A stretch of DNA of 64,000 nucleotides, taken from assembly GCF_017104715.1 (NCBI RefSeq), contig NZ_JAAGPI010000025.1:62001-126000 (forward strand), in the 5' to 3' direction. The DNA is from Burkholderia sp. Ac-20365 (lineage in GTDB: Bacteria > Pseudomonadota > Gammaproteobacteria > Burkholderiales > Burkholderiaceae). The position numbers and the translations under genes are program-made. Below are positions 54,301-63,036 of this stretch, piece after piece. The notes beneath the pieces are model-generated. The model had not been told where the DNA came from, ran no database searches, and saw only the letters and a list, made by a program, of their open reading frames with translations. Each line of letters begins with the position of its first letter. Within the stretch, counting starts at the first letter, position 1.

Positions 54301-55321
54301 CATTGAGCGCATGACGCAGCTTCGCACCGCGCGAAACGTGCGGGCGATACCACGTGGCGCGCATCCACACGCCATTCGTCGTGCGATGCTCGATAACGTC
54401 CGCATTGTCGGTATGGTTCGCTGTGAACGACACAGTCTGCGCGAGCGTCGGATCATGCTCCAGCGCCGACATCTTCATCAGCCGCTTCACGTATTTCGAC
54501 GCGAGATCGGGACGGCCCGCTGCGAGCGCGAGATTGGCGAGAAAGCGCAGCGTCTCGGGATCGTCGGCGAGATCGCCGATATGCTGGTCGGCGGCCTGCA
54601 TCGTCGCGGCCATGTCGTTGCCCGATTGCAGCGCGCGCAAACCGGCAATGAACGCTGCGCGCTTGTCGTTGCGCGTGGTCGCCTGCGCCTGCGCGGCGAA
54701 CCACGCATCGGCGGCGGCGCGATGCTGCCGGTTGCCCAGCTGCGTTTGCGCGAGCGCGGCGAGCCAGTCGCGCGCGTGCTGCGGATCCGAAGTGGACAGC
54801 AGCGTGTAGTAGCGCGCGGCAAGATCGTTGTCGTTCAGCCCGCGCGCCTGTTGCGCGAGCATCTTCAGTTGTTCGACGTCCCACTTGTAGGCGAGCGCTT
54901 CGTGCAGCAGCGCATCGAGATCGCGAATGCGTGCGGGACGCGCCGGGTCGTCCAGCTTTAGCGCATACAGGCGTTGCTGCGCGATCGACACGCGAATGGC
55001 GAGCGCGCTTTGCCGTGCGCCAGGGTCGCGGGAAAGCGCCAGGCGATCCAGAATGCGCGTCGCATCCGAAATGCGCTGGCCTTTCAGATATTCGCGCGTG
55101 AGTTCGGATAGCACATCAGCGTTGTTGGGGTCGACGCGCAGCCACGCTTCCAGATACGCGATCGTGAGGCCGTCCACATTCGCGCCTTCGAGCAGCCGCG
55201 ATTCGATCCGCTCGCGCGGAAAGGCGAGCGCGAGCATCACGCCGACCAGCAGGCCGAGCACGAGAATCACGGCAGGCGAGAAGAGCCGCTGGCGGTCAGG
55301 TGTCGCAGGCGACGTCGACAT
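51398..55321 (-). CDS. pelB: Pel export outer-membrane protein PelB (TPR plus beta-barrel)
   Basis: The 1307-residue outer-membrane porin exports Pel. It has an N-terminal inner-membrane helix (about 15-35), a long periplasmic TPR array to about residue 1000 that binds PelA, and a C-terminal beta-barrel ending in the aromatic GVRYRYLY, as expected for BAM substrates. It is about 110 residues longer than P. aeruginosa PelB (1193). The start overlaps the end of pelA by 26 bp. Confidence 0.92.
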   Translation of the reverse strand: MSTSPATPDRQRLFSPAVILVLGLLVGVMLALAFPRERIESRLLEGANVDGLTIAYLEAWLRVDPNNADVLSELTREYLKGQRISDATRILDRLALSRDPGARQSALAIRVSIAQQRLYALKLDDPARPARIRDLDALLHEALAYKWDVEQLKMLAQQARGLNDNDLAARYYTLLSTSDPQHARDWLAALAQTQLGNRQHRAAADAWFAAQAQATTRNDKRAAFIAGLRALQSGNDMAATMQAADQHIGDLADDPETLRFLANLALAAGRPDLASKYVKRLMKMSALEHDPTLAQTVSFTANHTDNADVIEHRTTNGVWMRATWYRPHVSRGAKLRHALNATAKADESAHLVRVAASADAAPAPASDATVSDYELAYRVFLANGDVANAQRIAQSAVDHDPQSIIWRERLAQVAEWNRRQDIALANYLTIAKMRGTDDDWKRVARLAPGLNDNAAMLAVTLHQADAQPGNLKLLDAVVFSYERLADPDSALRFLQTRFTGPLRRQAMERYAQTAERKGDDDLALRTWRDLEREYGPNAGYGLKIGTMLYTRTQFDASLTAMNEARSAAPATDLDFWRFYALLADSNQNARDAKLGYRQLIAGGKADAQDYETMTNFFNDSPLDAGRIAETAYRRGGPPRMLSEALYGYQRAHAWGRIRTLLASLTPEQLKTAEQSPVFLLARAEYERQTGANDAALRDIERAARLDPNNTEARAAYIWVLNERGTDAALLSALRRFSDDAETDPQLWPAYGAAWLRIGDGRKALHYLHKQAAEAKQSLLWRLTFADALELNGRTDEAWRVRKQVWLELARRRRDPSHAAPLPAAEQDDLRGRFVALTQLYDNGDRSRAVLIDMLRADRNGANDKQADTSELGDIGLLPPAKQDEIRKQQRLYSSIAREAAISWAQNEEASDMERAWLEKQYIDDSQRPIYAEAQLAINEGDVNELSRLLDSLPDLVPRQNRVDAQALTGRTSAAQTSAFESLTREPDDEVMQAMAREQLLSNAQALAGALRYVDQGSLRFTEESATGSVRLTPSQNLQFRYMQRDQTVDGSQLAYAPKHDRLAEAIYGHKGQYDEEHVTLGRRNALEDFTTARVEGTYNLSQRLTLTYAFGYNQAATESTQLTVGGTKDLATLGFNYRLDPHWFGGARYEYARFHGQDRSYLGNGSLVEANIGYKIKADYPDYTIRAVFAHGQYNATGTPGDRLRVLLPDNTAFTAASFMPQTFTQGGLLFSFGDDLPEQYSKGWRPMFAGGPIRDSRAGWSGQAELGFAGSVFGHDQMLVYGAYQGVSSNHSTSVKEVGVRYRYLY

Positions 55322-58160
55322 GCAGTTGACGGTATCCGTTGGCGTTGCTGGTCACAGGGCGCTTCGTCACACGGCATGCACCGGCGTTGGCGAGGCGGAA
55401 CATCGGTGCGATGTGCGAGCGCAGGTCGAACGAGAAGCCGCTGCGGGTGCGCACGAAATGGTCGAGCATGCCGTTGGCTTCGGCGAGATAGGGCACACGG
55501 CGCGCGGCTTTCCCGTCGATCACCGCGAAACGCGCGCTGCCGTCGCCCGTCAGATGCACATAGGTGCCGCCGGGGCCGGGCAGATAACCCGCGACGCCCG
55601 TTGCATCCGACATGTCGGGCACCTTGCCCACGGGCAGCCGCACGGTGCGCAGATTCGCTTCGTTGCGCACGACCCAGACGTTGCCGCCCGGCTCGCGGGT
55701 GATGCTCGTGTCGAGCCAGTCGAGCACCTTGCGTGCGTATTCGGAGGTGAAGACGGGCGTGACGGGCTGCTTGAGCACGGTGTCGAAAATCTCCTGCAGC
55801 GCTTTCATCGACGCGTACTTCGTGCCCGTGAACATGTGGTAGTAGATGTCCATCGGCTTGAAGCGGATCGGCCTGTCGGTCATCTCGAACGTTTCGAGCA
55901 CGCGCGAGAAGCCATAGAACGGCCCGTGCCACAGGTCCGTATACAGCTCTTCGTTCTGGTTCGGCGCGAAGATCTGGAAGTAGCCGTTTTTCATCACGCC
56001 CAGGGGCGCGATGGCGGCCCAGCTCGGAAAGCTTTTCGTGATCAGCGTGTCGCCGCCGTTCAGGTTCAGCACGCCGGCCTGGTACGCGGCCTTGAGAACA
56101 GGCGAGGGCACCTGGCAATCGCCGCTCCACAGCACCATGCGCACGGGCTTCGACGTGGGCGCGATATTGCGGTCGATATAGTCGATCGAGCCTTTGATCT
56201 CGCGGTCGATATTGAAGCGGTAACCGGGAATGTCGATCGACAGACCGCTGCTGTTGGTCTGGCTGCTGCCTTCTGTTGGCGTGTCGCGCGTGTCGGTGAC
56301 GCCGAGGCCCGTCACGCGCATCCATTGCAGCGGGTGCGTATAGGTATGCGTCGCCACTTCGACATTCGGCAAGTCGAAGATCTCCTTGCCGATCGAACGC
56401 AGATGCGGCGCGAAGCTTCTGAACGGACCTTCGTCCGAGACTTCGCCTTCGATCAGCGAGACGGTAGTCGGCATGCCGGAATCGCGCAGCAGCGCATAGA
56501 GCATGTCGCCCGAATACTGCGGCGTGATGTCGGTGTTGGCGGGTGTGTAGTTCGTGTACTCGGCACGCGACGCAAAACCGTCACCGTCGATATGCGACAT
56601 CAACAGACGCCGGCCGTTTTCGGTTGTCGTATCGGGCACGGGCATGTCGCTGTTAAGGTGCAACGCTGCGCGCAGGAATTCGATTGGCTGCGTGACCCAG
56701 CGCGCCTGATTGACGGCATCCAGTTCGTACACGCCGAACGGACGCATTGCGTAGCCGCCCCAGGGCGTCAGCCCCGCGCCGTCGATGATGAAGTCGCCCG
56801 AGCGCAGGCGCAGCAGCGAACGGCTATGCGGGCCCACGCGGATTGCCGTGAAATCGCGCGCAAGCGGATGCGGCTTCATCTCGAAGCCCATCAGTTTTGG
56901 ATCGTACGATTGCACGTCGAGCTTGCCGTTCGACGGCGCGCCCGGCACGGTTTCGAGGTCGAGCTTCTGCGCGAGCGCGCCATCCATCGGCGTACCGAAG
57001 GTGGTGAACACGGCAATGGGAATCTTCGCGTCGACCTGCGCAATCAGCCAGTCGCGGTAGGCCTTGCTGTTGGGCACCTGGCCTTCGAGCCACAGCACGA
57101 TGCCCGCATAGCGGTCGCGCAGATCGCCCTCCGGCATCGGGTCGCGCGCATCGCGATAGTCGATCCGGTAGCCGAGATAGTTGAGCGGCATTGCCAGAAA
57201 GCGCACGCCGGGCGACACGTTCAGGTCCGTGCGCAGCGGCGGATCCTGAATGACCAGAATGCGCCGCTTGACGGGCTCGACCGCGCCCACGCCCATGGTC
57301 GCCAGCGCGCCGTCCGTCACGTAAGGCACGAGGCCTTGTGACTTGATTCTCGTGACCGTGTCCTGCTGGCAGGCGTGATCGGCGGGCGCGCAGTAGTCGA
57401 TCGAAATGACGGGAAGGTGATATTGCTCGCGGATCGTCTTCGCCTGACCGAGCAGCCACGCGCGATCCTGTTCGGGGACTTCCGTATAGCGCTGCTGACC
57501 CTGGTCCCAGCCGCGATACAGCGATTCGAAAGCGACCGCATACACGAGATCGTGAACCTGCGGAAGAATTTCGAAGCCGCGATTGAAGATCAGTTTGGCA
57601 TCGGGATAGCGCGCCTTGATCGCGCGAATCACATTGGCGAGCCCTTGCGTCTGTCTGGCGCGGGCATCATCGGTTTTAGCGACGAGTTGCCACGAATCCA
57701 TCGTGTCGAGAAAGAAGCCGCGATAACCCTGGTCCCAAAGCGGCTTGATGACATGATCGACAAAGAACGCGGGCCATTCGGGCTGGCTCTGATCGACTAC
57801 GCGCGATGCCCACGCTTCATTGCTTCCAGCCAGCCAGCTTTTGGGAAGATCCGCATAGTAGCTGCGCGACGGCAGTACTTCGCCAACACTCGCATAAGCA
57901 AACCAGGTGGTGTGCGGCAAGCGGTGCGCGAGAGGATCGAAGCCGCTATCGGGTTCGACGACGGCGGCGTCGAATGCGGAGAGCATTTCGACGGGCGGCG
58001 TCTTGCCGTAATAGAGTGCAAATGACGGTTGTGTGACGGGCTGCGCAAGGTCGTCGGCTAATGCGCAATGAAAGGGTATTGCCAGTGCAAAGGCAAGAGC
58101 GCTCTGCGCGCCGGTATGCCGCAAGCGCGCAGTGCAAAGCGCCAGGGAAGGCATTCGCAT
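55296..58160 (-). CDS. pelA: Pel deacetylase/hydrolase PelA
   Basis: Periplasmic bifunctional enzyme of 954 residues from the ATG at 58160 (P. aeruginosa PelA is 948); an in-frame extension reaches 58274 but lacks a ribosome-binding site. Signal peptide (CALAFALAIP-type hydrophobic stretch), N-terminal endo-alpha-N-acetylgalactosaminidase-like TIM barrel (about 40-270), middle Rossmann-like region, then a deacetylase domain with a HIDGDGF motif near 510. It partly deacetylates Pel and trims it. First gene of the operon; the upstream 58161-58450 is AT-rich and should carry the promoter. Confidence 0.92.
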   Translation of the reverse strand: MRMPSLALCTARLRHTGAQSALAFALAIPFHCALADDLAQPVTQPSFALYYGKTPPVEMLSAFDAAVVEPDSGFDPLAHRLPHTTWFAYASVGEVLPSRSYYADLPKSWLAGSNEAWASRVVDQSQPEWPAFFVDHVIKPLWDQGYRGFFLDTMDSWQLVAKTDDARARQTQGLANVIRAIKARYPDAKLIFNRGFEILPQVHDLVYAVAFESLYRGWDQGQQRYTEVPEQDRAWLLGQAKTIREQYHLPVISIDYCAPADHACQQDTVTRIKSQGLVPYVTDGALATMGVGAVEPVKRRILVIQDPPLRTDLNVSPGVRFLAMPLNYLGYRIDYRDARDPMPEGDLRDRYAGIVLWLEGQVPNSKAYRDWLIAQVDAKIPIAVFTTFGTPMDGALAQKLDLETVPGAPSNGKLDVQSYDPKLMGFEMKPHPLARDFTAIRVGPHSRSLLRLRSGDFIIDGAGLTPWGGYAMRPFGVYELDAVNQARWVTQPIEFLRAALHLNSDMPVPDTTTENGRRLLMSHIDGDGFASRAEYTNYTPANTDITPQYSGDMLYALLRDSGMPTTVSLIEGEVSDEGPFRSFAPHLRSIGKEIFDLPNVEVATHTYTHPLQWMRVTGLGVTDTRDTPTEGSSQTNSSGLSIDIPGYRFNIDREIKGSIDYIDRNIAPTSKPVRMVLWSGDCQVPSPVLKAAYQAGVLNLNGGDTLITKSFPSWAAIAPLGVMKNGYFQIFAPNQNEELYTDLWHGPFYGFSRVLETFEMTDRPIRFKPMDIYYHMFTGTKYASMKALQEIFDTVLKQPVTPVFTSEYARKVLDWLDTSITREPGGNVWVVRNEANLRTVRLPVGKVPDMSDATGVAGYLPGPGGTYVHLTGDGSARFAVIDGKAARRVPYLAEANGMLDHFVRTRSGFSFDLRSHIAPMFRLANAGACRVTKRPVTSNANGYRQLHVDVACDT

Positions 58161-58450
58161 GAATGCGAAAAGAAATTCCCTTAGAAAACAATGCAATTCG
58201 CTTAGCGTCATTGACAGAAGTATTCTGCTGATCCGGACAGGCAGATTGATATTGTGACGTCTTGTTCTGCTCAATTGCGTCAGCGCCTATCATAGACAAC
58301 ATTCAACTGTGCGCCTAGCGTCATTCTTGCTTGCGCGCTTTCGCTGTCGCGAATGAATCACGTGTTTTAAAAGTGACGCGCTTTTCTATTCGCTTTGCAT
58401 GAAGCCTTGTGCTATTGCAAATAAAACGCTTAAAGCGCTTTAGCGAATGT
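58161..58450 (-). promoter_or_regulatory. AT-rich pel operon upstream region
   Basis: About 290 bp between the antiporter stop and pelA, the only sizeable gap before the operon. It is clearly AT-richer than its neighbours. A short palindrome AAGCGCTT sits near 58433-58440. No c-di-GMP-regulator (FleQ-like) site could be confirmed. Confidence 0.4.
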
Positions 58451-59785
58451 TTAGCGTTCCGGCTTTCTTAAATGGTGGTACCAGTTCATCAATGGCGTTG
58501 CACTTATGCCATGCACGACAACGGAAGAAGTAATGACGGCGAGCGCCAATGGCACGATGGGAAGAATGTCCTGCATTTGCCGGTGCTGCATCGACTCCAG
58601 TGCGAACGCAAGGTAATAGAAAGAGCCAATGCCGCGAATGCCGAACCAGCTCATCAGGCGCCGCTGCGCATGCGATGCACTCTATCCCACCAACGACGCT
58701 TCGACGGCAAGCGGTCTCACCACGAAAAAGAGCAGGGCGATCAGTACTGCGCTTTGCCACGTGAAGAGCGATGCACCGGCAGTCGCGAGTACATTGCCGA
58801 CCATCATCATCACGCCGACTTCGGCGATGCGTTCCAGTTCGATCGTAAAGCCGAGCACCGATTCGGCCATATACGCGTGGGCCTTTTGGGGATCGGCGGC
58901 GGTGGCGACGACGTCTTCGGGATCGACGGTGCCGATCGCCTCGCGTGCTGACTGGCTGCCGCTCGCGCGATGCTCGACGCGGCGCATCGCGACGCCCGCC
59001 GCGAACACGGCGACGAAGCCGTTGCAGTGCGCAAGCAGGGCCGCACCATAAGCGAGGCCGATCAGGCCGAGCGCGAAAAAGCCTTCGAGTCCGAGTGCCT
59101 GGGCGTGACGCGTGCGCAGCCAGGTGACGGAACCCGTGGTGATCCAGCCGAGCAGGCCGCCAATCGCGAGACCGCCCGCGATGCCAGCGATTGCCTCGAG
59201 GCCAATGCGCCACGCGGGCGGCGAGTGCGCGCCGGTTGCGCCCACTTCGCATAGCGCAAGTCCCAATAGCGCGAACGGCAACGCAATGCCGTCGTTCAAT
59301 CCACCTTCGCCGGAAAGAGAAAAGCGCAGCAGGTCGAGATCGCCGGAGTCCTGTACCTGCACGTCATGCGCAAGCACGGGGTCGGTCGGCGCGAGAATGG
59401 CGGCCAGCAGCAGCGACGGCCCCCAGTCGAGACCGAGCAGCAGCACACCGGTAAGCGTCAACAGGGGAATGGTCAGCAGCATCGCGACGAAGCCGAGCCG
59501 CAGCGGCAGCGCCCACATCGGCGCGACGAGGGGAAGCCGCAGGCGCAGGCCGATCGCGAACAGCGAAACGAGCAATGCAACTTCCGTAACGGGGCGGAGA
59601 ATGTGCGCGTCGCGCGCGAGATCGAGTTGCAGCAGCCCGAGTCCCGAAGGCCCGAGCGCATAGCCGATACCCAGATAGAGCATGGCCGCGGACAGCGGCA
59701 GGCGCTTGAGCGTCGTCGCGGCCACGCCGATAAAAATCAGCAAGCCGCCGACGATCAGATACCACCAGACAATCTTGTCTTCCAT
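58451..59785 (-). pseudogene. CPA1-family Na+/H+ antiporter interrupted by an in-frame amber codon
   Basis: Translation from the ATG at 59785 gives 367 residues of a NhaP-type antiporter (ILAPTDPVLA and GEGGLNDGIALPFALL are hallmark motifs), ending VEASLVG at a TAG (58684-58682). The frame continues without shift for nine codons and then as MSWFGIRGIGSFYYLAFALE to the natural stop at 58451, the expected C-terminal CPA1 part (67 residues). So one substitution splits an otherwise intact gene of about 443 residues. It is either a recent nonsense mutation, a readthrough case or a sequencing error. Confidence 0.85.
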
Positions 59786-59791
59786 CAGCCT

Positions 59792-60286
59792 TTACAGCTT
59801 CACACCACCCGCTTCCGGCGCATCCGACGAACCGGGCGCGACATCGCCGGGGCCGAATTCGTCGTCCCGGCCCCAGTACGGCTCGCGTCCATAGTATTGA
59901 TGGATCGATGTGGCCCACGTCGCGTCCGCCATCGACGGCCAATGGTCCTTGTCGAAACCCGGTGCGTTCTTCACGCTTTGCGTCGGCATGTCGAGCAGGA
60001 AGCATTTGCGGTCGGTGTCGAGCGTGAGCGCGGTCCACGGAATCGCAAGCAGCTTGTCGCCGATGCCGAGAAAGCCGCCGCTCGACAGCACCGCATAGGC
60101 AATGCGTCCCGAGCGCACGTCGAGCATGATGTCCTTGATCTTGCCGATGTCGTCGCCGTCGGCACTCAGTACCTTGTCGCCGTCGAGCGTGTCGGCCGCC
60201 ATCACTTCGGGGCCCGGGCCGCCCGTCCTGCCGCGGCTCGCGCCGACGATATCCGCGCCACCGTGTGTCGGGTTCTGCAACGTCAT
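59792..60286 (-). CDS. PRC-barrel domain-containing protein
   Basis: A 164-residue soluble protein with one PRC-barrel domain (about 28-100: LSADGDDIGKIKDIMLDVRSGRIAYAVLSSGGFLGIGDKLLAIPW). PRC-barrel proteins may bind RNA or photosynthetic/stress partners; in Burkholderia small ones are common and uncharacterised. It starts just upstream of the antiporter and ends 6 bp before its start, so they may be co-transcribed. Confidence 0.85.
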   Translation of the reverse strand: MTLQNPTHGGADIVGASRGRTGGPGPEVMAADTLDGDKVLSADGDDIGKIKDIMLDVRSGRIAYAVLSSGGFLGIGDKLLAIPWTALTLDTDRKCFLLDMPTQSVKNAPGFDKDHWPSMADATWATSIHQYYGREPYWGRDDEFGPGDVAPGSSDAPEAGGVKL

Positions 60287-60388
60287 GATGTTCTCCCTGT
60301 TGTGGTCCAGCAGTGGTCCGCACCGCGTGTGGATGCGGATACATTGCGGGTGAATTCAAGCAACCGTTATTCCTCGCCGCGTTGCTCG

Positions 60389-60526
60389 TCAGCCGTCTTC
60401 GCCCACTTCGACGGGGTCGGGCAGCTCGGGCAGGTCTTTCGATGTATCGGGCGGCTGCGGCTCGCCGCGCGGCGCGTTGTCCGGGCGGGCCGTGGAGGGA
60501 TCGGTGGAAGTGTCGTCGCGACTCAT
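60389..60526 (-). CDS. small hypothetical Pro/Asp-rich protein
   Basis: A 45-residue, hydrophilic and disordered-looking protein (MSRDDTSTDPSTARPDNAP..., ending EVGEDG). AGGAG lies 7-11 bases before the ATG at 60526, which supports translation. I do not recognise it; no domain is visible. Confidence 0.45.
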   Translation of the reverse strand: MSRDDTSTDPSTARPDNAPRGEPQPPDTSKDLPELPDPVEVGEDG

Positions 60527-60599
60527 GGTGGCGCTCCTGTCTGTATAAAAGAGGTCATGACAGGAGCGCTGCACGTGGCGTGCCACGCGGCGGGAGGAA

Positions 60600-61274
60600 T
60601 CAGGGGCGCGCTGCGATCTCGTCGATATGTTCGAGCAGATCGGCCGGGTCTTCATAGACGCGCAGCGCGCCCGAGCGTTCGAGTTCTTCCTGGCCGTAAC
60701 CGCCCGACAGCAGGCCGACGCCGAGCGCGCGACAACGCCGTGCAGCCAGCATGTCCCAGATACTGTCGCCCACCACGACCGCGTGCTCGATCTGCACCTT
60801 CAGCCGGTGCGCGGCTGCGACGAACAGGTCGGGATCGGGCTTCGCGTACTTGACGTCGTCGCGCGTGACGACGACGGTCTTCGACGGATCGACGCCGAGT
60901 GCTTCCAGATTCACGGCGGCTGTCTCCATGCGTCCGCTGGTCGCGATTGCCCACGGCGTGCCGCTTTCCGTCAGCGCGGCGAGCAGCGCCTTGGCGCCGG
61001 GCAGCGGACGCACCTTCGCATGCAGCCGCTTGTACGCGTGAGCATGCGCGCGCCGCAGGCGCTCGACGCGCTCCGCGCTCATGTCGCCGCCCGTTTCGCG
61101 CAGCAGTTGATTGGTGAATAGTCCGCCGCTCATGCCGATCTTGCGATGGATGCGCCATACCGACAGCTCGATGCCTTCTTCGTCCAGTGCCTCTTTCCAC
61201 GCGAGCACGTGCTGATACACGCTGTCGACGAGCGTGCCGTCGAGGTCGAACAGAAACGATGTCGAAATACGCAT
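60600..61274 (-). CDS. HAD-superfamily phosphatase
   Basis: A 224-residue HAD hydrolase. Motif I is FDLDGTLVDS (Asp10 and Asp12), motif II ATSG near residue 118, motif III/IV VVVGDSIWDMLAA near the C-terminus. It resembles the phosphoglycolate-phosphatase/beta-phosphoglucomutase-like group; the substrate is unknown. Single gene. Confidence 0.9.
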   Translation of the reverse strand: MRISTSFLFDLDGTLVDSVYQHVLAWKEALDEEGIELSVWRIHRKIGMSGGLFTNQLLRETGGDMSAERVERLRRAHAHAYKRLHAKVRPLPGAKALLAALTESGTPWAIATSGRMETAAVNLEALGVDPSKTVVVTRDDVKYAKPDPDLFVAAAHRLKVQIEHAVVVGDSIWDMLAARRCRALGVGLLSGGYGQEELERSGALRVYEDPADLLEHIDEIAARP

Positions 61275-61612
61275 GAAGGGTCCTCCCTGGTTTGAATGAC
61301 GGGCATGCAGGCGCCGCGCTCGAAGTGCGCGGCTGCGTGCACGAAAGATTTACGTCCTCTTTGTAATTATCAGGCGCTGCGAGCATGTACACACGCTAAT
61401 TAAATGGGAAATGCGCGGGAAATGCGGGGGAAATGCGCGGCGGCGCAGCACGCGCGGGCCGCACAGCGAGCGGCGGCGCGGCTTTGCGGGGCACATTGCT
61501 TGCTCGAATGGTGGGCGGTCGCAACGCGGTTTAGCAGGTTTTCGCGGGCTTTCGTCGTTGCGGCGGCATTCAGTCCCGGCGAAACGGGATCTGCAACGCA
61601 GACGGAGGAACC
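61275..61612. other. 338-bp divergent intergenic region
   Basis: Between the HAD gene and the small lipoprotein gene. It contains an 11-bp-period tandem repeat (61406-61437). No gene is supported. Confidence 0.5.
61406..61437 (+). repeat. tandem repeat GGGAAATGCG x3
   Basis: Three copies of GGGAAATGCG at 61406-61415, 61417-61426 and 61428-61437, each separated by one base, so the period is 11 bp (about one helical turn). It lies 176 bp upstream of the small lipoprotein gene. Confidence 0.8.
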
Positions 61613-61798
61613 ATGATGAAGATCAGCCTGAAAAAGGCATTGCTGGCGCTGGCGGTCGTATCGATGTCACTCGGCGCGGCAGGCTGCAAGAAGGCGGACA
61701 ACAGCACCGATACGGCAGCGGGCGCCAGCGCGCCTGCCGCGACAGACAGCGCGATGGGCGCGAGCGGCGCGGCGGCTGCATCGGGCGCGAGCCAGTAA
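61613..61798 (+). CDS. small lipoprotein
   Basis: A 61-residue lipoprotein: signal peptide with lipobox LGAAGC (Cys near residue 25), then a short Ala/Ser/Thr-rich tail with no fold evident. Such small lipoproteins are common in Burkholderia and of unknown function. GGAGG lies 8 bases before the first ATG. Confidence 0.7.
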   Translation: MMKISLKKALLALAVVSMSLGAAGCKKADNSTDTAAGASAPAATDSAMGASGAAAASGASQ

Positions 61799-61845
61799 GA
61801 CGAGGGCTGCAGTTGCGGCGACTGGAGCGCGCCGAGCAGGCATGT

Positions 61846-63036
61846 CTACGCGGATGCGCGGCCCTTGCGCGCATTCGCCTCCTTGCGAAGCATGCTCGAC
61901 TTCTCAAGCAATGTTGCGAGCCGCGCATTTTGCACATCCGCTGTCTTGCCGCCTTTACGTGTGTCCCGATTCGCCAGCCGTAAGCGCTTTTCGACCTGGG
62001 CAAGCAGCGCTGCAAACGCAGCTTCGTCGACCTTCATATGCCGCTTCGTCCGTTGCGGCAGTAGAGCCTGCAATTCGCCCGCTTCGAAAGCCGCGATCAC
62101 TTCCGGGTGGATATAGCAGCGCCTGCAAACAGCAGGCGTATTGCGCAGCAGCGTCGCCACTTCCTTTACTGTGGCGACAACGTGACGCCGCGCGTCCGCG
62201 GCGCTTTCGAACACCAGTTGGCGCAGCGCGGCCATCGCGTAAACACTGCCCGCCCACGTCCGATAATCTTTCGCCGAAAAGTCGGCGCTGCTCGCGTCGC
62301 GCAGGTACTCGTTGATATCGGCGGAGCCTATCGTATGGCGCGCGCCGTCTTCGTCGATGTACTGGAACAGGTCGTGACCCGGCAACTCGGCGCACAGTCG
62401 CACGATGCGCTTCACGCGCGGGTTATCGACAGTCACGTCGTGCTCGATGCCGCTCTTGCCGGCAAAGCGGAAGCGCACTTCGCCCGCGCGGATGCTGACG
62501 TGCTTCTTGCGCAAAGTGGTGAGCCCATACGACTGGTTGTCGCGCGCATATTCGACGCTGCCGATGCGGATCAGCGTCGTATCGAGCAGATGCACGACAG
62601 CGGCAATTACCTTTTCGCGTGGCATGCCGTCGCGCGCCAGATCGCGCGCGACGCGTGCGCGGATTGTTGGCAGCGCGCGGCCGAATGCGGCCATGCGGCC
62701 GAACTTGTCGGCGTCGCGGGTTTCGCGCCATTGAGGATGGTAACGGTATTGCTTGCGGCCGCGCGCGTCGCGACCCGTGGCCTGGATATGACCGCGCGGG
62801 TCGGGGCAGATCCACACGTCGGTGTAGGCGGGCGGAATCGCGAGCGCGTTGATGCGCGTGATGTGCGCTTCATCGGCGATGCGCTTGCCGTCGAGATCGA
62901 AGTAGGCGAACACGCTGCGCAGCTTTTTTCGAGTGAAACCGGGACGCGTATCGTCCGCGTGCCGCAGTCCTGGCGGCATCACAGTGGAGAAGCCTTTGGC
63001 GATTGCATCGATCGTGCTGCGTGTCATCGTTTTCAT
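61846..63036 (-). CDS. DNA topoisomerase IB (poxvirus-like)
   Basis: Type IB topoisomerase of 396 residues that relaxes supercoils through a 3'-phosphotyrosine. It has the catalytic core with SADFSAKDYRTWAGS and the active-site Tyr in CRRCYIHPEV near the C-terminus, plus N-terminal YFDLDGKRIADEAHI and YTDVWICPDPRGHIQATG. The ATG at 63036 has GGAAG upstream. Bacterial IB topoisomerases are widespread accessory enzymes; this one stands alone. Confidence 0.92.
   Translation of the reverse strand: MKTMTRSTIDAIAKGFSTVMPPGLRHADDTRPGFTRKKLRSVFAYFDLDGKRIADEAHITRINALAIPPAYTDVWICPDPRGHIQATGRDARGRKQYRYHPQWRETRDADKFGRMAAFGRALPTIRARVARDLARDGMPREKVIAAVVHLLDTTLIRIGSVEYARDNQSYGLTTLRKKHVSIRAGEVRFRFAGKSGIEHDVTVDNPRVKRIVRLCAELPGHDLFQYIDEDGARHTIGSADINEYLRDASSADFSAKDYRTWAGSVYAMAALRQLVFESAADARRHVVATVKEVATLLRNTPAVCRRCYIHPEVIAAFEAGELQALLPQRTKRHMKVDEAAFAALLAQVEKRLRLANRDTRKGGKTADVQNARLATLLEKSSMLRKEANARKGRASA

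Noticed and set aside
54927..57341. Long antisense ORF (804 codons) opposite pelA/pelB; also 51308-53131 and 49016-50824 opposite pelB/pelD, 31384-33246 and 10608-12245 opposite the M20 and aminotransferase genes.
   Set aside because: They are high-GC shadow frames: rich in Arg/His/Gln, without recognisable domains, and fully overlapped by well-supported genes.
58640..58700. A frameshift in the Na+/H+ antiporter.
   Set aside because: The two parts are in the same frame; the break is an in-frame TAG.
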